Shown in pieces: positions 21,923 through 33,000 of a DNA stretch of 64,000 bases. The translations under genes and the position numbers were made by a program. Below the pieces are notes generated by a model. It was not told the DNA's origin and did no database searches. It saw only the letters and a list, made by a program, of their open reading frames with translations. Position 1 is the first letter of the stretch, and each line of letters begins with the position of its first letter. This DNA comes from Anodontia alba (lineage: Eukaryota; Mollusca; Bivalvia; Lucinida; Lucinidae): contig OZ024830.1 of the NCBI GenBank assembly GCA_964016985.1, forward strand, positions 79,249,852-79,313,851, in the 5' to 3' direction.

Positions 21923-21924
<2 letters not shown>

Positions 21925-22090
21925 TTTCAGTCAGATTCTTTATGGTGGAGTTAGGCTCCTCTTCAGAATTGCACAATTTAGCAACTGAAAATAAAAATCT
22001 TGTAAGCACAATATCTAAAGAGCTCCTTGAGTTAGGGTCATGCAATTGTGTAAGCAATTTGGAACCAAAATCACTGTATAAATCATCTGT

Positions 22091-22318
22091 GCCCTGTTGT
22101 TCAAAGTGTCGTTAGCTTAACGAGCTCGTTACTGATCAAAGTTTTAACTGTTCTAGTGAGTACAATATCTTATTCACAGGTGTTTTTGCTAAAAAATGTG
22201 AATTGTAAAAGCTACTCACATTTTTTCAGCAAAAATATTAGTCAATGCCATATTTAATGATCAAAGTTTTAACGATACGTTAGCTAACGATATCGTTAGT
22301 TTTGAACAACTGGGCCCT
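22091..22318. mobile_element. MITE F5 (GGGCCCAGTTGTTCAAA-type ends)
   Basis: Left GCCCTGTTGTTCAAAGTGTC and right GAACAACTGGGCCC are inverted ends. Inside, GTTAGCTTAACG and CGTTAGCTAACG are near-palindromic. A second copy is at 59306-59536. Ends of this type are common in animal MITEs. The superfamily was not assigned. Confidence 0.7.
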
Positions 22319-22429
22319 GATTAACGTTTCGTTAAATTTTATAAATGTTTGTCCAAATTATGCCCTTAGCCGACCCATATCTTTTTATATTGCATTCTTT
22401 ATTCCACTGGAATCCTAGGTCCTGAATAA

Positions 22430-22630
22430 TGCCTCTTTGTCGACGTATGCATTGTAAAATAAAAGTCAAAATGGATTGCCTTCGGAAACAAAGAACCCAA
22501 AAAATCACAAAAATCGGAGAATTGGTTTGATTGAGTCTCTTCATGTACAGCACTGTAGTTTGCGAGGTAAGCCTGTGGAACATAATAACATCTTGTGAGC
22601 AAGCCATCTCCAAAACAGTTTGAGCCAGCG
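22430..22630 (-). repeat. Single inverted unit of the ~300-bp repeat F10
   Basis: The complement reads CTCGCAAACTACAGTGCTGT, GAAGAGACTCAATCAAACCA and CTCCGATTTTTGTGAT, the order of the trimer at 32195-33000. Confidence 0.65.
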
Positions 22631-23260
22631 CGTTGAGACTTGGTAAGCTTATTGGTAATGATGAGCAGATCACCTCTTCAACTTTTGAACAAAAACAGAT
22701 TTAAGAGTTATGCTCCTTTTCAACGTTAACATTTTGTATGACCAAGCATAAATTTGTGGGGCATAGTGTTTTACAAATACATCTCCAGTTTTTTAGTGTA
22801 TGCGTGCGTGCGTGCGATTGTGTTTGTGTTACATAAACGTATTAACGTAATCACATCAGCCAATTTTCAGTGTCCAAAAAAACTCAGCGATATCGAAGTT
22901 CACTAGATTTATTTCCATAGCAAATGTTATCGTCATTGTATTTATTGTTTCCATGTATATTCTTTTTAAGATGTGATTTGCCTGGCGTATAAAACCAATA
23001 AAATGTTGTTCTATTTAGTCTCATTTGATCCACTTGAAGGAAAGCAAGATGTTAAAAGAAAGGGTATGTGTCGCGCCTATATATATGTTGCTCCGAGACC
23101 ATTGTTAACAGCATCCTTACAGACTGATAAGGGCATTCTCAGTATCATTGACTGATTTCGATCTTAGCAGTTGGAATATTCGCATCAGAAATTGTCTCAT
23201 GGCCCGACCCAAACAATGTTTTGAGTAGCTGAGAATCGCACATGCTCACCTCTTCCATAC

Positions 23261-23463
23261 CATCACGGAAACATGCCTATATAGTTTTGATCCCTTTAAA
23301 CCCCACTTTTATACAGTAATACTGGGTTTTACAGGGGTATACATTAATTTTCTTATTTATGTTTTGAGTAGAAGTATGAAAACCTTCAGTAATTTTCATC
23401 TGAAAGTTTTCATTTTTTGTGATAAAATACTCAAAATATTTGAATAGAAGTGTTTTCGTAATG
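23261..23463 (+). mobile_element. MITE F1 that has lost its central palindrome
   Basis: CATCACGGAAACATGCCTAT to AGAAGTGTTTTCGTAATG, with left hairpin and right arm. The middle passes straight from TTCTTATTT to ATGTTTTGAGTAGAAG. The roughly 75-bp cruciform core is gone. Confidence 0.8.
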
Positions 23464-23898
23464 CCCTAAATTTCTACACCAATCACACTATGACCCGAAC
23501 TTTTAGAAACATGATATTGTTGTTCAATCAATAATCCAAGAGCAAAGATCATGATCAGCATTTACATACGACTAGTGTGTTTATGCGAAATAGTTTATTT
23601 ACAGTGAAAAGAACAGAGTCTACTATCAAAACTGTAAGTAAAATAAATCCTTCCCAAAGCACTGAAAGAAAAATGGATGAGGAAAAACAATAACAAAAAG
23701 TGGCAATAACCGGTATGCAACCAAGAACTGCAATAGAAAACCGACTTAGAACGGCCACCAGAAATAAATTCTAAAAGGAAGGACCATTATAGAGAGCAGT
23801 AAATACACTCACAAAGCTGATAACAGCCGACATGCCAGGTTTACAGGGCCCAACTAGATAGTATCGGTTTATTCGAACATCAATTTTGAAAAAAAAGT

Positions 23899-24346
23899 TG
23901 GAGAAAAGTCAAGGGAATGCCACAATCACAAACCGCAGCCCTTCCCAGACACCAAGAGGAAGAGAAAACTGACAAAACCAAACAAACACAAATCGAACAA
24001 ACGTACAAAAAGCACTAAGATTAGCTCTCCCTTGCCCAAGCGAGGTAATCGCAATGCTAAAAGGACTGAAAATCACAAGAACAAAACAACACAAGGCAAG
24101 ACATAAAACAAATCGCCTGGTAGAATAAACCACAAAGTAACAAAGGGTAAGACTAACATCGGGACAACCCCCTTACAACGGGTCCCGATGTAACTCTTAA
24201 TACAGAAATACATAGAAATTCAGTTCGCATAAAGGCTCCCAACTTAGTCAATGCATTTAAGCGAAAACATAAAAATCAAATTAATCACTATAATAAACAA
24301 AGACGTGTACTCATGGATACTTCTACTGTATGCCAGAGTAAATGAA
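23899..24346 (-). mobile_element. Penelope-like element A, 3' end fragment
   Basis: GAGAAAAGTCAAGGGAATGC through CACCAAGAGGAAGAG and GTCCCGATGTAACTCTTAAT to TGCCAGAGTAAATGAAAACC. It is truncated before the coding part. A segment equal to part of the other copies (CACCGGTGG region) is missing at about 24180. Confidence 0.7.
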
Positions 24347-25250
24347 AACCGTCTGAGGTTCAGACTGGCCTTGAATATTTCTTAATAAAGCAAAGCAGCA
24401 ACTAATAGCCTGGCATCTAAATAAAGTCGAAAACGAGGACTGGCAATGTAACTGATTAGCTTGAAATTCCGCTATTTTCTGGAATTCCACAATTAAAAAA
24501 CAATCGTTTTGCAATGAGTATACTATACACATATTTAGGACACAGTTTTAGAGACTCGTAAAGGGGACTTTGGTAAAAAGCAAAATCCCTGATCAGGTTG
24601 TACTTACACTTAGCTACACTCTTCAGAAGAACGGTGTTTTTAACTTAACCGACAACCTGGCGATGTCAGATTCGCAGTTAAGAAACAGGAGCAGTTCTGC
24701 TAAAGAAGATACTGCAGTGTCACTGAAAATATAGCATATATTCATAAAGTCTCCTAAACCCGACACGCCATTGGTCATTAGGTGTTACCAACAGTCTGTC
24801 CATCGGAGAAGTGTACGTTCAGTTTGCATGTGCTCGTAGCTCAGAAACATGTACCTGTCAGCAGTATCAATTCGTCACACTCATGCCGAGATGGAACGAC
24901 AACAACGAAAGAAAGAGTTTTTCGCTGACAGTCTCGTGTACCAGGCTATAAAACTATAAGTACGTTACGCTGAACCAGCTGTATCACGCAGTAAACACAC
25001 TATTTTAAGAACGTATTCTGGAACTAGATAATTCACAAAGTAGGTTAGACCTCGTGTCACTGCGAAACTTGATTAGCATCACTAAATCTCCCATGGCTGT
25101 CTTTTGACGTTCACGTTTAATCTAATCACTCCACTGTTTATTAGTTTAAAGACTCTAGTAACGCCACACAATATTAGACAAAATTTCTAAAACCAAATAG
25201 ACAAGTGATGTTTTTTTTTTCACAAACTCATGGAACTGCAATATCACAAA
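24347..25250. other. No feature recognised
   Basis: No frame with recognisable protein similarity and no recurrent repeat noticed. Confidence 0.35.
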
Positions 25251-25254
25251 ACGT

Positions 25255-25440
25255 ACCTTTCGGACATTTACGCCTAGTGAAGAATTAGATCAGCTTGCGC
25301 AGTCTGATCAGAATTTTCCCTAGGCGCACTTTGAATAGCCAATGATGCAGCCGTTCTTCATGCGGAAAAAATATTCTGATCAGACTGTGCGAATACACAG
25401 ACTGAGTTTGAGTCTGTCGGCGTACACATGTAACAGCGGG
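25255..25440. mobile_element. Foldback repeat F7
   Basis: ACGTACCTTTCGGACATTTA, GATCAGCTTGCGCAGTCTGA and GATCAGACTGTGCGAATACA occur in F7 order, with the two arms inverted to each other. Confidence 0.5.
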
Positions 25441-26880
25441 TATGTTTTCTTACGTATGGGCTCCATGGTTTGTCCAACGTGATATAATGCAAGCAGCGTG
25501 CATTTCAAAAGCTATCCGAAGGTTCTTTTTAGAGCTACTGCTACTGTTTCTTCATAGGACACATTTCAGTGGCATCATGTTTAGCATTTTTTTCACAGAA
25601 TTTAGAAAAAAAAAGCTCTTTGAAGAATTTCTCAATGTTACGACAAATGATGTGCGTGCAAATCTCTTTTACTGCTCATGATCATTGGTGACACGTTTTG
25701 TCTTGAATATATGGATCTATTTTGACTTGGAATAACATGTTATTTTGGTTATTTATTTGCACTTATTCTTATATTTTGTTTCAATGTTGTTACTGTATGT
25801 CCATTTATTAACACTTACTAGGGAATTCATGTACATCTAAGCATCAAACGTTCCTCTATGGTTTGATGTTCCTGGATTTCCTGGCTCAACATAAATGCTT
25901 AGTTCATGTACTAAAGAGTAATAGATACAATCGAAAACAGAACAACTATATCAGACGAAACTGAAAAAGAAATTGGTTAATTGTTTGTTAGTATTCTATC
26001 TCAAAGTAATGTTTTATAAAACTAGTATTCTCAGCAAAACTTTGTCAGTGTAATAGAACGAAGTCTTCATCATTAGTATAATCATTTAAATGTATCAAGA
26101 TCAACAAATCAAATGCATTTATATCATTTGTCATGGTAATGTATCTATTGCTGTTTAAATTAGAAATGTTTAAATTATTTCAAATCGATTTCCAGCCAAC
26201 AAACACTCTCAGTGGTTATATGTACAGCTTCTTTAAGCTGCAATAAGCTGACAAAGCAGTTGAGGTAGATTCAAATGTCGTGGATGTAGTAATCCATGAC
26301 AATGTATCTATTTAATGAGAATGTAAAACGCTGCAAAGTGTCGAAAACAGTTTTTTAAAACTATGCATGCTGATCTGTGAGACATTTACAGTGTTAAAAT
26401 ATCCCAAGATGTCGTATAATAATAATTTTCTTATTATTTGCCAAGAACTGAATATATGCCAGTAATGTATTTATTGGTAAGGTATCAATTTTCCTGAACG
26501 TTAATGCTTGAGCAGTTTAATTAATTATCAACTTTCCCAGCATTTCTGTTGCCCTCTCCGAACTTCGCTCTTCTCTATAAGGTAATAATTTGTTCCCCAA
26601 TGAAGCTCTCCCCTCCCCCTCTAAAAGGGGGTCTACTCTATACGGAAAGTAAGAAAAGTCAATAAGAGAAATCAAGAATCGATACAGTCATATCCAAACA
26701 ATAAAGTAGCCATAAAATGAATAGACGGCAAAGAGAGTTGGCAATAACTCTTTCCCATAAAGGTTGGAATACTATTACCCAATCTGAAATAAATATATAA
26801 TAAACTTGCATAATTATTAAAAGAAAAACATTAGAATGTATAACAGTACGTTTTTGTTTAAAATACCAAAATGAAAGTAC
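25441..26880. other. No gene seen
   Basis: AT-rich. A 79-codon + frame at 25442-25681 has no recognisable signature. No repeat family from the window is present. Confidence 0.35.
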
Positions 26881-26913
26881 CGTCTACGGAAGGTCAGTAA
26901 TGAATTACTGGGG

Positions 26914-27071
26914 TAGGGGCCTTAGCTAGCTGTACAAGATCCCAAACTTCGCCCTCAGCTTCTACAGTGTTAAAACATTTATTTAGCTAAGGTAGTGGCC
27001 TTAGCTAGCTGTACAAGATCCCAAACTTCGCCCTCGGCTTCTACAGTGTTAAAACATTTATTTGTTCGGTC
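26914..27071. repeat. 2 x 79-bp tandem duplication
   Basis: The phrase CCTTAGCTAGCTGTACAAGA, CCCAAACTTCGCCCTC and CTACAGTGTTAAAACATTTA occurs twice with period 79. It lies at the 3' side (in element sense) of the Penelope-like remnant that follows. Confidence 0.9.
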
Positions 27072-28850
27072 CGTGTGGAGGTCTTGTAACTCATACTTAT
27101 CCATGGATCATTACGGGCAGCAGATAAATCACATATAAAGCCTATAATGAAGCAAAGGTGAGGACAACAGAAACAACATGTTGGAGATCCCTTTGTCAAA
27201 TAACACCACTGCAATACTGGAGCAAACGAAAACCTACAGTTGACCCCAGTGACATAAAATGTTCCGGCCCAGACCATCTTATGAATAGTTTTTAAGTCGG
27301 GGCCATCATAGAGTCTGGACCCCGACCAACCGGTTTGCAATTAAAGAGGTAAGCAAACTGATCCACCGTAATTTGATTAACTGCTAAGCAAGCAGACTGT
27401 TTTATGATATTAATATTATACCCCTCTTTTATAACATATGACAAGTTTACTAAAATGATCGAAAAATTCAGGTTTTCCTACAATTTTTCTAAACTGACAC
27501 ACAAAGTCACCATAAAGTCAGGTTCAGAAAGGCCTTGTAGCAGAAGTGTTTTTGTCCGGTATCGTATTTAGCTATCAATTCGTAGCGTCGACGATAAAAC
27601 CTTGGAAAACCTTTCCTTAGTTTATGATACAGATACCACGATTGGAGAAGTTGGCAGACAAATTTTGTTCTGAGCATTTAAGTCAGCCAAATGACTATAT
27701 AGTCGAACGCACCGAATAAGCTGAGAAATGTAAACACCAAAAGAAGACCCATGAGGAACGCCGCCATCCAAAAACGAAGATCAACAATATCAAAATAGGA
27801 ATAGTCGCGTTTGTCATTAATTTTAGATGAAACAAAACCATTAGAAAGTGATAAATGCAAATCTGAAAATGCGGCTTCGGTCGCAGCAGAATTATAAATT
27901 TGAATGATCATTCCTTCAAAGTAAGTAATGTCGATATTCAAAAATTCGTTTTTATATCTGGAAGTTGAGTTAAAACATGTGTAGCATCAGAAAGAGACAT
28001 CATAAAATATCTTTCATAACAAAACAATACCAAATCTGCTATACGAAGATCACAATTTGTATGAGTAACATTTTAATAGTACTAAATCTTATAAAAATGT
28101 TGTCTAAAAGGTATGATTACGTTTTAACAAGACCAAAGTTTAAACCATTTTTTGTCATCAGAAATGAGGAATGCATTCTTATTATTACAAAAGAAAAGGA
28201 GAGCCTTTGAAAAATATTCTCAATTAAGTCTGTATTTAATTAATTTCTGTCTAATTTCATTATCGAGCAAAGTTGTATCGAGCATATGTTGAAACACTGG
28301 ACGCGCAAAATCCTCTTGATTTAAGTTTATTAGGTATTTGATAAGAATTTTTGAATTTTTAAATGACCAAAGGAAATTCCTGTCTGATATTTCGTAATTC
28401 TTGATAGCAGGAAGGCAAGAAGTTAATAATATAGAAGGTTCAGTAGTGGTACAGCAGCTTGGAATTAACCTTGTTTTACATGTTTTTTTTTTTTTGTTTT
28501 TTTTTGTTGTTTTTTTTTGTTTTTTTTTTTTTTTTGTTTTGTTTTTTGTTGTTGGTGTTGGTGTTGTTTTTGTTTTTTTTTTATATGAAGCTTAGGTGAC
28601 CAAGTACATTGTGGAAGCTTACCTTGCCGTTCCTTAAGATTAACAGAAAACTTCAGGGCTAAATGGTTGCTGTGGCCGAAGACAGCTGACTGCTCTTCTT
28701 CAAGATCTGTAACCAGTTTACTGAAATTAGAAATAGTATTTCTTATGGACTTGTTATATTTATGACAAATAATTGGAGGTTCCCTGTTTTCGAAATAATC
28801 ACATATTAATGAAAAACGGTAAGGGTAAAAGTCCAGGGAGTGCCACAATC
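27041..28850 (-). pseudogene. Diverged Penelope-like reverse transcriptase B
   Basis: Read on the minus strand, pieces line up with element A. HKYNKSIRNTISNFSKLVTD (about 28700-28780) is an N-terminal segment. TDLIENIFQR (about 28210-28240) follows motif A. ITYFEGMIIQIYN...SSKINDKRDYSYFDIV (27678-27941) matches the segment after the catalytic aspartates in A. Stops, frameshifts, a T-rich insertion (28480-28580) and loss of motifs B and C show it is dead. Assignment rests on the order of matching segments. Confidence 0.6.
28480..28582. repeat. T-rich low-complexity tract (T/G)
   Basis: Runs of T separated by single G or GTTG, interrupting the retroelement remnant. Both the poly-Phe and poly-Lys frames over it are artefacts. 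Confidence 0.9.
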
Positions 28851-28890
28851 AAAAATCGCAGCCCTTCCCAGACACCACGAGGAAGAGGAT
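28818..28890 (-). mobile_element. Very short 3' end of Penelope-like element A
   Basis: Only about 70 bp: GGTAAGGGTAAAAGTCCAGG to CACCACGAGGAAGAGGA. It is inserted inside the older element B, in the same orientation, and is the most strongly truncated copy. Confidence 0.65.
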
Positions 28891-28975
28891 GTTATGTATC
28901 TGTCATTACAAATACTGGGAAAATTAATAAATTCGATTCCTTTATTTATGAAAGCAATTTTATTAAAATGTTTTT

Positions 28976-29320
28976 TTATGAGTGACTTGGGTATCGAGCA
29001 TGCTGAGCATAACATCTAGTCAGGAGTGCAGCAGCACACAGTTGATGACCCGTATCGTAGATCCTATTAGCCTTGGGATTTAAAATATGTTTGGCGGGAA
29101 CAGAAAGAGAACTTAAAAATGAAAGCATAAAATGTCGACCATATTTTTGAAATATCAGATAAAACCTTAAATAAGCAGTGGATATCTTTACAGCAGTATT
29201 TTTTCTTTTCTTTTTTTTTTTTTTAATTTCCATTTTTGTTCTTTTATCATGGATTCTATGCTTATTTTTTCGAATATCTAACAGAAAATACGTCAAAATC
29301 AGGCATTTTAGAAATATCAC
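28976..29320 (-). pseudogene. Possible N-terminal coding piece of element B
   Basis: A 114-codon minus frame. After a Lys-rich stretch (poly-A derived) it contains YLIFQKYGRHFMLSFLSSLS, then ILNPKANRIYDTGHQLCAAA and LLTRCYAQHARYPSHS. This part looks like protein rather than chance sequence. Its position upstream of the reverse transcriptase on the same strand suggests it belongs to that element. I do not recognise the domain. Confidence 0.35.
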
Positions 29321-29588
29321 ATTCTTGGTTAATATTGTAATTAACTCCCAGTGGAAAAGGCGTTTGTTATAATTTGATACACTTCAATTTAGTCTGATGT
29401 CTTTTGATATTTTGAATCTCGAAGAAGAGTTTCCATCATAATTATTTTTTTCCACTGGTTGCATTGAAACATTACCAGGAGAATGGCTTTTTACGTTTAA
29501 AATGTTGATAAAGAAATATATCAATTTTTTAAGCTTTTTTAATTTTGCAATAATCGTCACCAAATCATTAGTCGGAGCGCATTCCTTA

Positions 29589-29625
<37 letters not shown>

Positions 29626-30570
29626 AGATAAGTAAAGATAATTCAGTTTTACTTCAGCAGCGATGTTTTCTGCACTTCAATTAGCTAATAATTCAGTTTC
29701 ATGGCGTGTCTACAACCTCCAGACATACTAAATACAAAATTATCCCCAACTTGGGTGCACGTATATCAAAACTGATCCAACGACTTTATATGGAAGACCA
29801 GCTCTTATGTTCAGTAAAGTATCTGATCAATTTGAACTGGCTGTCAGTGTCTTTTTGTTAAACTGCTGGGATTAAAATAGTTTCTAGTTTACACTCTTAA
29901 ATAGAAATGAATGTTCGACAGGTTAAATCATATTAATTTTAACACTGGTTTGTATCTAAACGATTGTCTATGTCAAAAGGAATCTTAATGCGTCAATATG
30001 CAAATATAAAATGCGTTCTTTCATGTCATAGAATGTTTGCTATATAACACAGTTAAACTACTGAAGATGTAGTTAACACGCCCACTAATACAGATTTGTA
30101 CAGTGTAGATTTTTTTTTTTTTTTTTTTTTTGTTGCTTTTTGTTGTTGTTGTTGTTTTTGTCTTTAGCTTACTTTTTTCTTCTAAATGAGAAACCGAGTT
30201 ACGGTTCAAGAACAGTACTACCATGAAAATTCGCATAATAATATATACCTACGGATACTTGCATACTGTATATTGTGACGTGTAGGTACAGATTACATAG
30301 AATTAGTGTAAACAACAGTTTTCTAAAATACAGCGGCTCTTTAAAAATATTTTTAATCGCATTCTATGACGTCACATTTGACGCCCATGCACATATTGTT
30401 TTTTGAAAATTGTACTTAAGTAAAACTCGAATAGGTATACTTGTACAACTTAGCTTGACGAGTAAAGTACTTGCATGACTACAGTATTACCTCTGCGAAG
30501 ATTTTTGAACGAGCATAGAACAGAATTTTTAGGCACACCTACAAAAATAATAGAGCCAGCGCATGGTAAA
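29321..30570. other. No gene seen
   Basis: AT-rich with an A33 run at 29592-29624 and T22 at 30110-30131. Short frames across these runs are artefacts. Confidence 0.4.
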
Positions 30571-30579
30571 ACCTACAAT

Positions 30580-30790
30580 AAGGCCTGTGAGACATGCAAG
30601 AGGTCAGATCAGCCTATACAGCCACTCAGTATGATAACGGACCTTGTTTGTTTTTCCTTCTTTGGATAGCTTAGAGCCTGTAAAAGGCACACGCGATCTG
30701 CGAAGATTGATCAGACTGCGCGAACGCATAGGCTGATCTGATTATGCGCTGGTCGCAGAAGTTTTATTGCAGGTTTTATCATGCTCTGGC
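30580..30790. mobile_element. Foldback repeat F7, diverged
   Basis: GGTCAGATCAGCCTATACAG and GATCAGACTGCGCGAACGCA...GGCTGATCTG form the two arms. The outer phrases GAGCCAGCGCATGGTAAAAC and GGTTTTATCATGCTCTGGCTC are also inverted to each other, so the fold extends over about 220 bp. Confidence 0.55.
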
Positions 30791-31079
30791 TCATATATTA
30801 GTCTACGGAGATAAGCAAATTGATAACAAATTACTAGATCAGTCAGTTGGGATAAAATTACAACCACCAGAACACTCCTCTAATGTACAAATAAAATTAT
30901 CTGTGATTTATATTCCCATTTGAAACATTACATGCTGCGATTTTTATGTTAATTGTCTTTTTATTCAATATTGTTCGCAGAGGGAGAGAAAGAATGGAAT
31001 AGACACAAAGTGAAATCCGTATTTACTAGAATTGTTCAAAGAGTTTTGGCTGAGTAAAGAGTGTGAACCATGATCAGAA

Positions 31080-31390
31080 AAGGATCTACACGCAGAACGC
31101 GGCGTCTAATCATTGGCAGACGGTTTGTTATTCTCGGAATGGCTTTTTTAGACATGACAGCAGATAGTACGAGTACAATACGTATGATAATGATTTAACC
31201 ATTCTACGCCGAGTGGACTCTCCTGCATTAAAGTTTAGGACTGGTCCATTCCCAGTAGAAGGTGTGTTGGGTTAGTGTTTATCATCATCATGTTTTATTG
31301 AACTTCATGCTTGGAATTCAAACACTGTATACCCTTATCAAAGATTTCACGGGCTGCTAGGTATAGATGGGTTAATTTGGCAAGATAAAT
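31080..31390. mobile_element. Repeat F9, inverted and decayed
   Basis: AACGCGGCGTCTAATCATTG, TACGCCGAGTGGACTCTCC and GGACTGGTCCATTCCCAGTA correspond to F9 phrases read on the other strand. Confidence 0.4.
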
Positions 31391-32190
31391 TTTGTAAATA
31401 GGCTCATAGCTGCTTTCTATTAGTATATATGATATAAACCGCGCCATCATTATAGGGTTTTCTGGTATTCCTACTCATCAAAGACCAAGTTCAAGATCAA
31501 TAAATAAAAAAACAAAAAAATATCTGGTCAAAGTTAAAAGGATACAGGATGAACGAGGCTAACGATGTTTGCCAGTCTAGCATTTAGAACATGATGTGAT
31601 GGGTTGTCAGTCGTTACTTTAAGTTTGTTCAAATTTATATCCGATACCTTATGACCAGTCTTTGGGTTCAGGATATCTCCGAAATAAATTGCTGCTAACA
31701 TATCGGCGAAGGAAAGCATTAAGCGTAAGGCCACTTTGATATATTAAGTATATAAATATTCATAATGTATTGATGACTTTTTTATCTGACTAATAACTAG
31801 TCTAGATGTTTTCCAATGCTTTTGCCGCTAACATGTGCTAAGGTTATGCGGCTTATTCGTACTAGAACTTGTATACACATAATCCTATCACTTTCAGCAG
31901 TTGCGATCTCGCATCTAAATCGTTTAGAAATACCATCTCTTCCGGCCTCCCACATACACATCAATCAGCTGATTAGACGAGCGTAATAGGATATTGGTAA
32001 CAAAACTACATTGTATACATTTTCTAAGAAAATATCTGAAAACAAAACTGCCTCCCAGGCCTCCAACCAACACTACCCAGCTCCCACACACACAAAGCGG
32101 ATAAATATAAATTTAGCGGGATGAACATTAAGGGTAAATGAAATGATCGTTAGGGGTATTGATATACTACGGATCCAGAAAAAAAAAGGT
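31391..32190. other. No feature recognised
   Basis: A 66-codon minus frame at 31534-31734 contains SFADMLAAIYFGDILNPKTG followed by an AAG|GTATCG donor-like site. It looks protein-like but is unidentified and unsupported by a clear acceptor. Confidence 0.3.
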
Positions 32191-32194
32191 AATC

Positions 32195-32655
32195 TTCCCG
32201 TACGTCACCATAGTGCAGGTTATACTTTATTTCCTTTTGGATCCTGGTAGTTTTGAAAATCAAATACCGCTTAAGCCGCTTGAGCCTATCCTAACCGGCG
32301 CTAGGAGGCGTATGCAGCCTCGCAAACTATAGTGTTGCTTATGATGAGACTCAATCAAACCGAGTCTCCGATTTTCGTGATTTTAAGTGTTCTTTTTTAC
32401 CAAAGGCAATTTTTTTTTATTATTTTTACTTTACTCTATTGTAATTGTGTTGTGTCGTCTGGCGGCCCTAAAATGTCTCCCCATACATTATCATAGTGCA
32501 GGTTATATTTTATTTCTTTTGGGATCATTGAGCCCATCCTGGTATTTCAAAAATCGAATACCGCTTAAGCCGGCGCTAGGGGGCGTATGCAGCCTCGCAA
32601 ACTACAGTGTGGCATATGAAGAGACTCAATCGACTCGAGTCTCCGATTTTCGTGC

Positions 32656-32707
<52 letters not shown>

Positions 32708-33000
32708 CAAAGGCAATCCTTTTTGTGTTTTATTTTACTTTACTGTAGCTGGTGTTGTGCCGTGTGGCGGCCGTAAAAAGTCTTCTGTACATCATCATAA
32801 TGCAGGTTATATTTTACTTCCTTTGGGATCATTGAGCCTATCCTGGTTATTTTAAAAATCGAATACCGCTTTAGCCGGCGCTAGTGGGCGTATGCAGTCT
32901 CGCAAACTACAGTGTTGCATATGAAGAGACTCAATCAAACCAAGTCTCCGATTTTGTGATTTTGTGTGTTCTTTGTTTCCGCAATCCTCTTTTAGTTTTA
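32195..33000 (+). repeat. Tandem trimer of ~300-bp repeat F10
   Basis: Three successive units each contain ATAGTGCAGGTTATA, AATACCGCTT.AGCCG, GGCGCTAG.GGGCGTATGCAG, CTCGCAAACTA and GAGACTCAATC. The anchor CAGGTTATA occurs at 32216, 32499 and 32803, so spacings are 283 and 304 bp. Unit 2 holds a (TG)n run at 32657-32702. Single units occur at 22430-22630 (inverted) and 46525-46720. No ORF is shared by all units. Confidence 0.85.
32657..32702. repeat. (TG)n microsatellite
   Basis: About 23 TG units inside the second F10 unit. Poly-(Cys-Val) frames here are artefacts. Confidence 0.95.

Noticed and set aside
21719..22115. Glu-Arg-rich and Leu-Ser-rich frames
   Set aside because: They come from the (CT)n and T-run block and from element A sequence.
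31534..31734. Minus-strand frame that looks protein-like (SFADMLAAIYFGD)
   Set aside because: A donor-like site exists but no convincing acceptor, and I do not recognise it. Noted under the surrounding region only.
32195..33000. CRISPR-like array
   Set aside because: Units are ~300 bp of continuous repeat without short repeats and unique spacers, and the genome is eukaryotic.
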